Below are positions 1 through 10,384 of a stretch of DNA of 64,000 nt, in pieces (the stretch's first letter is position 1; each line of letters opens with the position of its first letter). The position numbers and the translations under genes were made by a program. The stretch is from Viscum album (lineage: Eukaryota; Streptophyta; Magnoliopsida; Santalales; Viscaceae), in NCBI GenBank assembly GCA_963277665.1, contig OY728130.1, positions 429,151,101-429,215,100 of the forward strand, written 5' to 3'. The notes beneath the pieces are model-generated. The model saw only the letters and a list, made by a program, of their open reading frames with translations. It was not told where the DNA came from and did not search any database.

Positions 1-493
1 ATTATAGGGATAATGGAATTAGATTAATTATTAATATTTTTTATAAAATATGAAGAATATAATTTATTTAGTATAATTTTGCTAAATTTATTTATGGCCT
101 TTTTGATGAGTTATTATATGCAATTTCATTGTTCGAGAGTGTTCATTTCCTTGTTTTCCATGATCAGTTTACTAGTATACATGTGTGGAAATTCATGTAA
201 AATGAGAAAGGATGTCCAGAATTTAAATTATATGTTATTAATGTACATATGGAATATTATATGGTAATATATATATATATATATATATATATATTCTATA
301 TATAAGGATGATTCATTTGATTAAATTCTAATGGTAACCACTTATATTATTTTGGTGTTTTTTCAATCATCACTGTATATTTTTTTACTAAATAATATTA
401 TATATATATATATATACTAATTATTGAATAATAAATAATCTTTCAAATAGATATTATAATCATTTTAACCACTAAAATGATTTTATGACTAGA
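1..493. other. AT-rich flank without genes
   Basis: Very AT-rich sequence left of the first retrotransposon. I see no coding signal; the only small open frame (79-267) is of random composition. It contains two TA dinucleotide runs, at about 267-294 and 396-416. It is probably intergenic DNA or an older decayed repeat into which the chromovirus inserted. Confidence 0.7.
267..294. repeat. (TA)n microsatellite
   Basis: About 14 uninterrupted TA units. A second, shorter TA run lies at about 396-416. Such tracts are usually length-polymorphic. Confidence 0.9.
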
Positions 494-498
494 CATGA
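494..498. repeat. Target site duplication, left copy
   Basis: CATGA immediately precedes the TG that opens the 5' LTR. The same five bases follow the final CA of the 3' LTR at 10689-10693. A 5-bp duplication is the expected Ty3/gypsy integration footprint and shows that both LTR ends are the original insertion ends. Confidence 0.9.
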
Positions 499-602
499 TG
501 TAAGAACTGGGTTCTTGTTTTAGAGGTACAGGCTTCTTCTTTTCCATTCCTTAAGTGATTTTGAGAAAATATAGAAAATTGGGAAAAATCCTAAATTTTG
601 GA

Positions 603-930
603 ACTACACGCCGTGTACTTTATCCAAACGCCATGTACTTTTGGCCATGTTGGGATGAGTACACGGGGCGTGTAGCCATGCTGGCGAAGAAGGGTGTAGA
701 AACTGACTACACACCGTGTAGTGGTACCTTACATGCCGTGTAGTTAGTCGGCAGGCTTAAACAGTAAGGCAGTGGCATCGCCGCCAGCTGGGCGACAGTA
801 CACGCCGTGTACTCGAGAGTACATGTCGTGTACTCATGTCGACTGATGAACAGTGTGGCGGTGCCGCCAAGTGAACAGTTAAATGAAATAAGTACACGCC
901 GTGTACTCTGAAGCACACGCCATGTACATT
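603..930. repeat. TACACGCCGTGTA palindrome cluster, 5' LTR
   Basis: About nine or ten perfect or near copies of the 13-bp odd-length palindrome TACACG-C-CGTGTA, for example near 606, 706, 729, 796, 817, 892 and 914. Arms are often changed by one base (CATGTA, TACATG, CGTGTA). The same cluster is present in the 3' LTR and a larger one in the internal leader. The arms can pair, so each copy could be a protein binding site or a small RNA hairpin; no function is shown by sequence. Confidence 0.85.
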
Positions 931-1559
931 GTTTTTTCAGCTTAAAACAGGCAGTAGCCTCCTCATTTGGCAGAGGAGGCACTTGAGCCGTTTTGGAGCC
1001 AAAGGAGGAGGCCGGATCTTTGAAGATCCACTAGGCGTTCGTCTGGAATCCGATTCGGCTTCGGACGATCTCGTTGGAACCGCATGGGTAAGCCCTCTCC
1101 TCTCCTGGTACCGTTCTTACCAATTATTCTCCTAACGTATGTTATTTACGTTTGAATGGGTTTTGTTCTTTGTCAGATCTACACCGTTCTTGGGCGTTTC
1201 TGGAGTTAGCGTTCGGGTATAACGTTCATTGGCGTATAAGTTAGGTGGCTTTGTGATCATTTTCCAACTGTCGTGCATTTTTATGCGTTTTCGTTCCACG
1301 AACCCTTGTTGGGGTGTCGTGTGGCTGAGGTCGTTACTATATTTAATGCCTATAATTGCGTAGGTGATTAAATTGTGATAATAAAATGATGTTTGGGATC
1401 TTTGCTTGGATCCAGGACCATCCCGAGGGGTGCGTTCCTCTATTTAACCGTTTGGATAGGATACCCGAGAGTATGCCTTAAATGTAGTAACTGTAGAATT
1501 TCCTTGAGAGGAATTGCTTGTTTACTGCATTTTGATATGTTGGGCATTGCCCGGTTACC

Positions 1560-1850
1560 TGTTAGCCTGAGGGCGTTGTTGTGATTAGCCTAAGGGCGTG
1601 ACTGTTTTAGCCCGAGGGCTGTCGTTATTCCGCCTGAGGGAAACCTTTCGTGCCTGAGGGCTTGACTTCTGTGCCTGAGGGTGACAATTCGTATGCCTGA
1701 GGGCGAGAATTTCTGTTACTCTTGAGGGAAATACCTGCGGGTTGGATTATGTATGACCTGTGGGCAAGCCCGAGGGTGTGGTTACTATTTTAGCCTGAGG
1801 GCATGGTTCTAGTTAGCCTGAGGGTTTGGCGCTGTTGAGCACAAAAATGT
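1560..1850. repeat. GCCTGAGGG motif array, 5' LTR
   Basis: About eleven to thirteen copies of GCCTGAGGG or close variants (GCCCGAGGG, GCCTAAGGG, CTTGAGGG) at irregular intervals of about 20-40 bp. The core CCT-G-AGG is again an odd-length palindrome. The spacing varies while the 9-mer is kept, which is unlike a simple tandem repeat and more like a cluster of sites. It is conserved in the 3' LTR. Confidence 0.8.
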
Positions 1851-2213
1851 TACTAAATTAAAGGAATTAAATGAATAATAAAATGACAATTGAACTGTTA
1901 AGTTAGTTACTTTTGAGTACTTCTTAGTTATTGCATTTTACTACTGCACACTTGTTGCATGTTTTACACACAATTGAGCACGGGCCTTTGGTGGGTGCCT
2001 ACTGAGATATATATCTCACACCCTGGTTGGGTCACGCTTTTCGGCCCAAACAGATTACGTTGCTGCAGGTTTAGATAGGGGCAAGAGTCCCTATGCAGTT
2101 ACATGACTGTTGTTGAGGAGTAGGAGGGCATGGGACCGAGCCTAGGCTCGTGATGCCGCTGCTAGCTGTTTTGCTTGCTTTGTTGTACTCTGTTTTCTAC
2201 TGTACTGTATGGA

Positions 2214-2220
2214 TATATAA
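2214..2220 (+). promoter_or_regulatory. Candidate LTR TATA box
   Basis: TATATAA lies about 300 bp before the LTR end, followed by GC-mixed sequence. The same box is at 10378 in the 3' LTR. If used, transcription would start near 2245 and R-U5 would be about 280 bp. TATA-like strings are frequent in AT-rich DNA, so this is only a candidate. Confidence 0.45.
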
Positions 2221-2526
2221 CATGTTCTGGCTATTTTCCTAGAACTTGAAACATGTAGCATCATCACTTATATACTATTGGTTGTATCTACTGCTGTAGT
2301 TATTTCAGTTGTGTATTTTTACTACTTCCGCTATTGTTGAATGTTTATTTTGGTATTCCGCTGTGCTACACTTTGACAAATGAGGGCATAGTTTCCCCAC
2401 TATCAGACCTAGGCCCTCGCTGGAATTCGGCAGCCTCTGGTGTTTGGGGAAATGCGCTTGAGGTCACGTGGAAAACCGGGCTCGGGGAACCCGTTGCGTG
2501 GCACCCGGGTCCGGGATGTTACAAAG

Positions 2527-2538
2527 TGGTATTAGAGG
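2527..2538 (+). other. Primer binding site, initiator tRNA-Met type
   Basis: TGGTATTAGAGG begins three bases after the 5' LTR end. It matches the complement of the plant initiator tRNA-Met 3' end (TGGTATCAGAGC) except for one C-to-T change and the last base. This primer is usual for plant Ty3/gypsy and copia elements. The mismatch fits the general C-to-T decay of the element. Confidence 0.85.
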
Positions 2539-3974
2539 ATTTTTATTTTCTTTGACTTACTATTTCGTGCCATAGTCAGGGATAGGATAGAACAGTAGTT
2601 GGTAATAAGCTGTTCCCGGGCGTAGCTAACCTGTGTATAGGGAAAAGCCAGTCTACCTCGTATTTTTGCATTCCTTTGATTTTTCAATTTTACGGTTGAT
2701 ATGTTTTCACCGTGGGGTGACACACTTGGATTGTGCTGTTTATATTTTATCTGTGGGTTCTATTTCATTGCAACCTGATGAGATAAGGGTATGCTGTCTC
2801 ATGCATCCTATATGCACATTCTAGATATCACATGCCATGCATAGTTTCCATGCCATATAGGTGTATTAGAAATTCTCATGTTGTTGTGATAGTTGTTGTG
2901 CTAGAAAAGCATGCTGTTGTGATAGCTGCTTGATAAATACCTGCCTTGTGATATGGTGTTTTCGTTTGAGCTTGTTTAGAGGATGGACGCAAAACTTTGG
3001 TTTTTGGGGATTATGGGCCCCCATTTACTGGAATTTGGTGGATCATTGACTGGTTATTGGTTATAACAAAAATAAGATGTCAAACATTGATTCGTGGTGT
3101 GTATGGGCCCCCACGGGTCGTAATTTGACACTTAGGTGTTGTTTTCATTATTTTCTAGGTTCCGGAGAAGTTCTGAGGGATACTGTCCGGAAAACCCAGG
3201 ATACACGCCGTGTAGGACCTCATACACGCAGTGTGTGTTCTTCTGTCCGGGAAGAAAAATGAACTTTTTGAGTACACATCGTGTACCCTGAGTACACGCC
3301 GTGTAGTCTCATCCCGTGTCACAAACCGTGTGGGTGGTGACACGGGGTAGGGAAGGGCTTGGGTAAAACACTCCGCGTAGTTTTGTGCATTCCGTGTAGT
3401 GTGACCCGGAGTCCGGTCGTGTAACTAACAACACGGGTCCGTGAACTCCTGTACAGCATGCCGTGTCAATGATGAACACACCGTGTAGTGTGACCTGGGG
3501 ACTCGGCCGTGTAACTAACAACACGGGCCAGTGTCACCTCTCCCTTAACACGCAGTGTACCTTTGGGACACGCAGTGTAGTCTTGTCCAAGGATAGACCG
3601 TGTGGAGTTAGCCGTGTGGCTGGGAAACGGGATAGTGTACACGCTGTGTTCGGGTGTAACACGCCGTGTAGAGTAAAGCCTAGTAGTCGGCCGTGTCATA
3701 GATGACACGAGCAGTTGGAAAATAACACCGTACACGCCATGTAGATATTATACACGCCGTGTAGTTTTGTTGAACGGAAGCCGTGTGGCTTAGCCGTGTA
3801 GAAGGACCCGGGAAGGGGAAAGGAAGTCAAGTACACACTGTGTAGTCAGTGTACACAACGTGTAGTCTTGTTTTGCAAATTTTGAAACGCCTTCTTCCTC
3901 TTGTTCCTTTGTGGTTCCTTCGTTTTAGTCTTAATAATCTAGAATCTGAGGCGTGCTTCTGACCTTGTAGTGTC
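2539..3974 (+). other. 5' leader of the chromovirus
   Basis: A 1.4-kb untranslated leader between primer site and gag. The first 650 bases are unremarkable. The last part (about 3195-3865) is a dense palindrome array. Several small ORFs here are by-products of the palindromic repeats: they read in both strands and have no recognisable product. Confidence 0.75.
3195..3865. repeat. TACACGCCGTGTA palindrome array in the leader
   Basis: About 25 copies or half-copies of the palindrome in 670 bp, for example near 3201, 3293, 3475, 3547, 3661, 3733, 3750 and 3831. Many are paired with ACACGGG or CCGTGTAAC half-sites, as in TAACAACACGGG. This is the densest of the three clusters in the element. Because it lies downstream of the LTR, it would be part of the RNA, so copies could form hairpins with each other over long distances. 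Confidence 0.85.
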
Positions 3975-5135
3975 ATGCCGCCTAGACGACAATGAGTTGT
4001 TCGCCAAGAGAGCGGTGATGATTATACTCCAGAGATGGTGGGCCATGGGCTACCAATTGATCCACCAGTAGAGCCAGATGTGGCACTAGCTGTTATACCG
4101 GAAATGGGCACGAAGGCTAAGTTCCGTGAAGGATTACTGCGTTTCATGAAGACCTTTCAGGGAGCACCACAGGCTACCACATCTATGGCCGTGCTGACGC
4201 GTATCTTTCAGCAGTAGCATCCGCCTACGTTTTCAGGGGATGGAAGACCACAGGCTGCAGTGTCTTGGCTAGGATCGATGTAGACTATTTTCGAGCATCT
4301 TGAGACGCCTCTAGGGCGGAGGGTCAAGCTCGCGAATTACATGCTGCATGATTCCTCCAAGAGGTGGTGGGATGTTACTACCCAGTCAGATCATCACAGG
4401 GACATGGCGTGGGAGGATTTTCAGACAGTCTTCTATGAATTCTTCTTTCCCGAGATGCTGAGGACAGATAGAGCTCGAGAGTTCATGAATCTGTAGCAGG
4501 GCGCTATGTCGGTGATGGACTACTCTGCTCGTTTTACAGAGCTTCAGCATTTTGCACTCGTGATGGTGGGTGATGAGACACTGAGAGCCAGATGTTTTGA
4601 GGATGGTCTTCAGTATGACATCCGAGTGCTGGTGAATGCTTTCATGTTACCTACTATAAACGCAATTGTGAACCAGTCTTTGATTACAGAGGGGAACCTG
4701 CGAGAATCTAGTGGTGTGGGCTAGGGCGGTTCGACACCAGTTACTGGTACTATTTCTTCTGGAAAGAGGAAGAGATAGGTGGACTTCTCTCAGGGCGGCA
4801 GTACCAGCCAGGCAGCTGCTTCAGGTGGCCCGATCAGGTGCTACCAATGTGGAAGAGAGGGGCATAGGAGGCCGCAGTGTCCACGAGACCCAGTGGAGTG
4901 CAGAGCTTGTGGCAAGATGGGTTATCTGCAGCACTTTTGTAGGGCGTTTCTACCAGTGTCTAGTGAGAGGGGTTCTGTGCAGACGCCGCGTACGGGAGCA
5001 GGACCAATGGCTTCTTACCAGTCTGGAAACTGGAATACGTCAGGGCATGTAGGCAGAGATGGTTGTCATGGCCATGGTAGCCAGACACCAGGATCGCAGA
5101 GGCAGTAGGGCGGGACAGCTCAGGGTAGTCAGGCT
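3975..5135 (+). pseudogene. Gag part: capsid-like domain and zinc knuckle
   Basis: The retrotransposon gag core (about 4218-4560) shows the family pattern of a paired Trp (KRWWD), WEDF, FYEFFFP and a DYSARFTEL segment. At 4839-4880 there is a complete CX2CX4HX4C knuckle (CYQCGREGHRRPQC). A second knuckle follows at 4899-4940, but its His is Tyr (CRACGKMGYLQHFC), a C-to-T type change. Gag packages the element RNA in cytoplasmic particles. Seven stops (3993 to 5106) break it. Confidence 0.85.
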
Positions 5136-5209
5136 GTGTCGCAGGGCCGCGGCACTGGACAGACATATGCAGTGCAACAGAACCAGCAGGAGCAGGATCC
5201 CGGACCTTC

Positions 5210-5560
5210 GACAGTCATAGGTACTATTCCAGTAGCTTCTGTCTTGTTTTCAGTACTTTTTGATACGAGTGCTACACATAGTTTTATATCTATACCCGCT
5301 ATGGAGAGCCTTGGGCTCGATGTTTCTACTTCTTTTGACATCTTGACGCTAGACACTCCGTTGGGGACTAGGAGGGTTGGTGTGTGTCAGTGCAAGGAGT
5401 GCCCCCTTGAGGTTGGTGGGTGTCACTTCCATTGGGACCTCTATTTCCTAGAGATGACGAGTTATGACGTCATTCTCGGGATAGACCGGTTGGTTCCCTT
5501 TCGAGCCTTTGTAGACTGCTATCGTCGCCGGGTGTGTTTCATGTCACCAGAGGGTGAGGA
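5210..5560 (+). pseudogene. Aspartic protease domain
   Basis: Within a 177-residue open stretch (5136-5669), the segment VLFDTSATHSFIS at 5256-5294 is the retroviral-type protease active site; the usual D-S/T-G-A has become DTSA at 5262-5273, Gly replaced by Ser, a G-to-A change. The second hallmark, DVILGIDRL, follows near 5467-5493. The protease would cleave Gag-Pol. The active-site change alone would probably disable it. Confidence 0.85.
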
Positions 5561-5689
5561 GTTTCTATACAAGGGAGAACGGGATGTTCAGGTGAGTCGA
5601 GCTGGACCAGAGCATCATGGGCAAGGTGGAGTCACAGCCCAGATTGCGAGCTTATATCTGGATGACTGAGGGACTTGTCAGAGGGATTT

Positions 5690-6590
5690 CCCTCCAGTTG
5701 TTGATCATTTCAGGGAGGTCTTCCCGGACGACTTTTCAGGCCTACCTCCGATGTGTGAGGTGGATTTCTCTATCGAGCTAGTTCCAGGAGCATCACAGGT
5801 GTCCATTCCTCCTTATAGGATGGCCATGCCTGAGTTACAGAAGCTTAAGAGGAAGTTAGAGGAGCTACATGTGAAGGGTTTTATCTGACCCAGTACTTCT
5901 CCTTGGGGTTCTCCTATCCTTTTTGCAAAGAAGGCGGATAGTACCCTTAGGCTTTGCGTGGATTATTGGAAGCTGAACCAGTTAACGGTTAAAAAACGAT
6001 ATCCCTTCCCGATGATAGATGATCTGTTTGATCAGCTTCATGGATCATGAGTGTTCTCGAAGATTGACTTGAGATCTGGATATCATCAGCTGTGCGTTAG
6101 ACCATCTGATATACCTCTCATAGATTTCAGGAGCAGGTATGGTCTATATGAGTATATAGTTATGCCATTCGGACTCACGAACGTGCTAGCAGTTTTCATG
6201 GCTCTGATGAATCGTGTGTCCCATCCGTATCTTGATTCATTTGTGGTAGTATGTGTGGACAACATCTTGGTGTACTCTCACACTCAAAACGACCATGCCA
6301 CCCATCTTGAGATCATATTGAGTACACTAAGAGAGCATCACCTATATGTTTAGCTCTCGAAGTGCCACTTTTGGATGGACCAGATTCACTTCCTGGGTCA
6401 TATCATCTTAGAGGCAGGAGTTGCAGTAGACCCAGAGAAGATGAGAGCAGTAGTTTCCTGGGAGCATCCTAAGAACGTGTTTGAGATACAGAGTTTTTTA
6501 GGGATAGCTGGTTACTATAGGCGCTTTATACATGACTTCTCTTGCTTAGCATCACTGTTGACAGGTCTGACTAAGAAGGGTGTGTAGTTC
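5690..6590 (+). pseudogene. Reverse transcriptase domain
   Basis: Motifs in order: [39 protein letters not shown] and the catalytic box [10 protein letters not shown] (6249-6278), then FLGHII and the connection SFLGIAGYYRRFI. The box should end in Asp-Asp; here the second Asp is Asn, a G-to-A change that removes a metal-binding residue. Five stops fall in or next to the domain (5667, 5886, 6048, 6351, 6585). RT would copy the element RNA using the Met-type primer. Confidence 0.92.
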
Positions 6591-6679
6591 GTTTGGTCAG
6601 AAGATTGCGAGATAGATTTACAGGACCTGAAGGGAAGGTTGACATCAGCACCGATCCTGATACTCCCAGAGCAGGGGAA

Positions 6680-7010
6680 GAGCTCTACAGTTTACTGTGA
6701 TGCGTCAGGGATTGGGATGGGAGCCGTTTTGATGCAGGGCGACTGATTTGTGGCGTATGGGTCTCGGCAGTTGAGGCCACATGAGAGGAATTACCCGACG
6801 CATGATCCCGAGTTGGCTGAAGTTGTGCATGTGTTTCACTATTGGAGACATTATCTGTTGGGAGAGAATTTTGTGGTTTTCACCGACCACAAAACCCTCA
6901 AGTATATCTTTACTCAGCGTGACCTGAATCTGAGGCAGAGAAGGTGGGTCAAGTACCTACAGTCCTTCGATTTCGATCTTGCCTATACACCCGGTAAAGG
7001 TAATGCAGTA
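6680..7010 (+). pseudogene. RNase H domain
   Basis: The RNase H that follows RT in all Ty3/gypsy elements. Visible motifs are YCDAS (first Asp), ELAEVV (Glu), FTDHKTLKYI (Asp) and ADALSMK at its end. The stop at 6744 interrupts it. It would remove the RNA strand during cDNA synthesis. Only one RNase H is present here, unlike the giant element further right. Confidence 0.88.
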
Positions 7011-7299
7011 GCTGATGCACTGAGCATGAAGACTCAGATACAGGCCGTGCAGGAAGCCATTGGTGAGTGGAAACTTATGGCTTTGTTCTCTGAGATTCAT
7101 ATGGAGGTGCATGATAGTCAGGGGCAGACTTATCTTTCCTCGTTAGCTGTGACTTCTACCCTACTGGATAGAGTAAGGATGAGGCAGCTATCAGATTTAG
7201 AAGGCCTAGTTCTACGGGAGTCAGTGGCAAGTGAGGACCCTCCTCTTGGTTGGACGATAGGTGATGATGAGCTTTTGAATTTCCATGGACGCGTATGGG

Positions 7300-8320
7300 T
7301 TCCAGGGGATATACGCGAGGAGATGATGCAGAATTTTCATGCTTCAGCTTGGGAAGTTCATCCCGGGGTTACCAAGATGTACCGAGACTTGAGACGTCAG
7401 TACTGGTGGCCGGGTATGAAGAGAGAGATAGCTGGTTTTGTTACGAGGTGTTCCACCTGTCAGTAGGTGAAGGAATAGCATCAGAGACCAGCTGGGATGT
7501 CACAACAGTTGCCCATTCCGGAGTGGAAATGGGATGATGTCGCGATGGATTTCGTGATGGGATTTCCAAGGCCACCACGAGGCAATGACGCTGTATGGGT
7601 TGTTGTGGACAGACTTACGAAGGTAGCTCACTTTTTGCCGATCAAGGAGACCTTTGGTGTGAACGAGCTCGAAAGGTTGTATATCCGAGAGATCGTACGT
7701 CTTCATGGGGTCCCTCGTTCTATCATTTCAGATAGGTACACCCACTTCACGTCTCATTTCTGGCAACGTTTTCAGAGGGTGCTGGGTACACAGGTGTTTC
7801 TGAGCACAACATACCACCCTCATACAGATGGCTAGTCAAAGCAGATGATACAGGTGCTAGAGGACATGCTACGCGCATGCTTCCTAGACTTTGGGGGCTC
7901 TTGGGAGAAGCATATACCCTTAGTCGAGTTTTCCTATAACAATAGTTTTTAGGAAACTATTGATATGGCACTATATGAGGCTCTATATGGTAGGCCACAT
8001 TGATCACCTTTTTTCTAGTTAGAGGCAGGTGAGGCAGCTTTACTGGGATCACTGCTCGTGTAGGAGACATCTGAGCAGGTCCTGTTAATTCGGAAGCGGA
8101 TGGCTACCACACAGTCTCGTCAGAAGTCTTATGCTGATCGCCGCAGATGAACATTGGAGTTCGTGGTTGGGGATCAGGTTTTCTTCCGTGTTTCGCTGAG
8201 TCTTGGACACAAACGGATCAGGAGATAGGGTAAGCTTTCACCGAGGTATGTGGGACTATTTGAGATTCTGGAGTGTGTCGAGTTGGTTGCCTATCGGTTG
8301 CAGTTACTGTAGTGGTACCG
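7300..8320 (+). pseudogene. Integrase: zinc finger and catalytic core
   Basis: The H2C2 zinc-binding module (HASAWEVH ... CSTC, about 7338-7463) is intact. The core has DVAMDFV (first Asp) and IISDR (second Asp). After TDG the Gln is a stop (7833) and the catalytic Glu of the D,D-35-E triad reads Lys (SKQ), a G-to-A change. Core remnants continue through NNSF and ALYGR to the LSPRYVG segment near 8232. Eight further stops interrupt it. Integrase would insert the cDNA and leave the 5-bp duplication seen at the ends. Confidence 0.9.
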
Positions 8321-8324
8321 AGCC

Positions 8325-8580
8325 ATGCACGACGTCTTCCACGTGTCTCAGTTGCGTTGCTACCATTCAGACCCATCTCAAACCTTTCAGCGAGAGGCGG
8401 TCGAGCTTCATCATGATGTGTCCTTTGAGGAGCATCCAATCCGTATCGTTGACAAGAGCACGAAGGTTCTCCAAGGCCAGTCAATTCCTCTCGTACGGGT
8501 GCTATGGCGGCATGGACGAGTGCAGGACGAGGCCTAGGAGATGGAGGTCGACGTATGTGCTTAGTGGCCAGAGTTGTTCT
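8325..8580 (+). pseudogene. Integrase C-terminal chromodomain
   Basis: HDVFHVSQLRCY leads into a chromodomain of the plant chromovirus type: EEHPIRIVD, then IPLVRVLWRHG, ending in WPELF. Two TAG codons (8535, 8562) fall where aromatic or Gln residues are usual, and TGA 8580 follows WPELF. In this family the domain is thought to steer integration to particular chromatin. Its presence is the main reason to call the element a chromovirus. Confidence 0.87.
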
Positions 8581-8631
8581 GAGCTTTCTCTTCGCCACCC
8601 TTGAAAGGGAAATTCGGGGATAAATTGCTAT

Positions 8632-8642
8632 AAGGGGGGAAG
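8632..8642 (+). other. Polypurine tract
   Basis: AAGGGGGGAAG lies two bases before the 3' LTR and overlaps the end of the gag-pol stop codon. It is the expected primer site for plus-strand DNA synthesis. Confidence 0.85.
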
Positions 8643-8754
8643 TTTGTAAGAACCCGGTTCTTGTTTTAGAGGTATGGGCTTCTTCTTTTCCTTTTCTTAA
8701 GTGATTTTGAGAAAATATTGAAAATTGGGAAAAATCCTAAATTTTGGAACGACC

Positions 8755-9100
8755 CGCCATGTACTTTATCCACACGCCGTGTACTTTTGCCCGTGTTGGT
8801 ATGAGTACACGGGGTGTGTAGCCATGTCGGTGACGAAGGGTGTAGAAACCGACTACACTCCGTGTAGTGGTACCTTACACACCATGTAGTTAGTCAGCAG
8901 GATTAAACAGTATAGCAGTGGCGTCGCCGCCAGCTGGGCGACAGTACACGCTGTGTACTCGACAGTACACGCTGTGTACTCGAGAGTACATGCCGTGTAC
9001 TCATGTTGACTGATGAACAGTGTGGAGGTGCAGCCAAGTGAATAGTTAAATGAAATAAGTATACGCCGTGTACTCAGAAGTACACGCTGTGTACTTTTTT
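8755..9100. repeat. TACACGCCGTGTA palindrome cluster, 3' LTR
   Basis: Ten or so copies, for example near 8944, 8963, 8982, 9060 and 9079. Three successive copies at 8940-9005 are separated by only 4-6 bases. Several show one-arm changes such as TACACGCTGTGTA, a C-to-T change in the centre. Confidence 0.85.
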
Positions 9101-9724
9101 TCAGCTTAAAACAGGCATTAGCCTCCTCTTTTGGCAGAGGAGGCACTTGATCCATTTTGGAGCCAAAGGAGGAGGCCGGATCTTTGAAGATCCATGAGGC
9201 GTTCGTCTGGAATTCGATTCGGCTTCGGACGATCTCGTTGGAACCGCACGGGTAATCCCTCTCCTCTCCTGGTACCGTTCTTACCAATTCTTCTCCTAAC
9301 TTAAGTTATTTATGTTTGAATGGGTTTTTTTCTTCATCATATCTACGCCGTTCTTGGGAGTTTCTGGATTTGGAGTTCGGGTATAGCGTTTGTTGGCATA
9401 TATGGTAGGTGGCTTTGTGATCATTTTCCAATTGTCGTGCATTTTTGTGCATTTTCATGCCACGAACCCATGTTGGGGTGTCATGTGGCTGAGGCTGTTG
9501 CTATATTTAATGCCTAGAATTGCATAGGTGATTAAATTGTGATAATAAAATGCTGTTTGGGATCGTTTCTTGGATCCAGGACCATCCCGAGGGGTGTGTT
9601 TCTCTGTTTAGTTGTTTTTCCAGGATACACGAGGGTATGCCTTAAATGTAGTAACTATAGAATTTCCTTGAGGGCAATTGCTTGTTTACTGCATTTTGAT
9701 ATGTTGGGAATTTCCCAGATACCT

Positions 9725-9995
9725 GTTAGCCTGAGGGAATTGTTGTGATTAGCCTGAGGGCATGACTGTTTTAGCCCGAGGGCTGTCGTTATTCCGCCTG
9801 AGGGAAACCTATCGTGCTTGAAAGATTGACTTCGGTGCCTGAGGGCGACACTTCGTATGCCTGAGGGCGAGAATTTATGTTAAGCCTGAGGGAAATACCT
9901 GCAGGTTGGATTATGTGTGGCCTGAGGGAATGCCTGAGGGTGTGGTTACTATTTTAGCCTGAGGGAATGGTTCTAGTTGGCCTGTGGGCTTGGTG
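9725..9995. repeat. GCCTGAGGG motif array, 3' LTR
   Basis: The counterpart of the array at 1560-1850, about ten to twelve copies of the 9-mer with the same irregular spacing. Both LTRs keep the motif though the surrounding bases differ. Confidence 0.8.
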
Positions 9996-10377
9996 CTTTT
10001 GAGCACAAAAATGTTACTAAATTAAAGGAATTAGATGAATAATAAAATGACAATTTAACTGTTAAGTAAGTTACTTTTGAGTACTGCTTAGTTGTTGCAT
10101 TTTACTACAGCACAATTGTTTCATGTTTTACACATAGTTGAGCACGGGCCTTTGGTGGGTGCCTACTAAGATATATTTCTCACACCCTGTTTGGGTCACG
10201 CTTTTTGGCCCAAACATATTACGTTGCTGCAGGTGTAGATAGGGGAAAGAGTCCCTATGCAGGTACTTGACTGTTGTTGAGGAGTAGGATGGCATGGGAC
10301 GGAGCCTAGGCTCGTGATGCCGCTGCTAGCTGTTTTTCTTGCTTTGCTGTACTCTGTTTTCTGCTGTACTGTATTGA

Positions 10378-10384
10378 TATATAA
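10378..10384 (+). promoter_or_regulatory. Candidate TATA box in the 3' LTR
   Basis: TATATAA at the position equivalent to 2214 in the 5' LTR. In the 3' LTR it could drive read-out into the flanking AT-rich DNA; nothing downstream suggests a gene that would use it. Confidence 0.4.

Larger units (their letters stand above)
499..2523 (+). repeat. 5' LTR of the chromovirus
   Basis: 2025 bp, TG...CA bounded, matching the 3' LTR at 8645-10688 along its whole length with small differences. It contains a TACACGCCGTGTA palindrome cluster (about 603-930), a GCCTGAGGG array (about 1560-1850) and a TATATAA box at 2214. Short ORFs inside it are shadows without homology. Confidence 0.93.
3975..8633 (+). 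pseudogene. gag-pol polyprotein, one frame, 26 premature stops
   Basis: From ATG 3975 to TAA 8631-8633 the same reading frame carries every expected domain in order, about 1,552 codons, the normal size for a chromovirus Gag-Pol. I find no frameshift. Premature stops are 18 TAG (4215, 4281, 4494, 4722, 4776, 5106, 6351, 6585, 7464, 7476, 7833, 7950, 8016, 8061, 8226, 8310, 8535, 8562) and 8 TGA (3993, 5667, 5886, 6048, 6744, 8001, 8148, 8580); there is no internal TAA. Most sit where family members have Gln (CAG), Arg (CGA) or Trp. This is the signature of cytosine deamination at CHG and CG sites. The final TAA abuts the polypurine tract and is probably the native stop. The protein can no longer be made. 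Confidence 0.92.

Noticed and set aside
3195..3865. CRISPR-like array
   Set aside because: The repeats are palindromic but spacing is irregular, copies are degenerate, there are no unique spacers of constant length, and the context is a plant retrotransposon leader.
4711..5052. 113-residue ORF in gag
   Set aside because: It is an out-of-frame shadow; the zinc knuckle and gag continue in the overlapping frame.
3975..8633. Alternative genetic code or programmed readthrough (26 TAG/TGA in an intact frame)
   Set aside because: The same element has G-to-A losses of catalytic residues, and LTR differences are mainly transitions. Deamination explains all of it without recoding, which is not known in plant nuclei.
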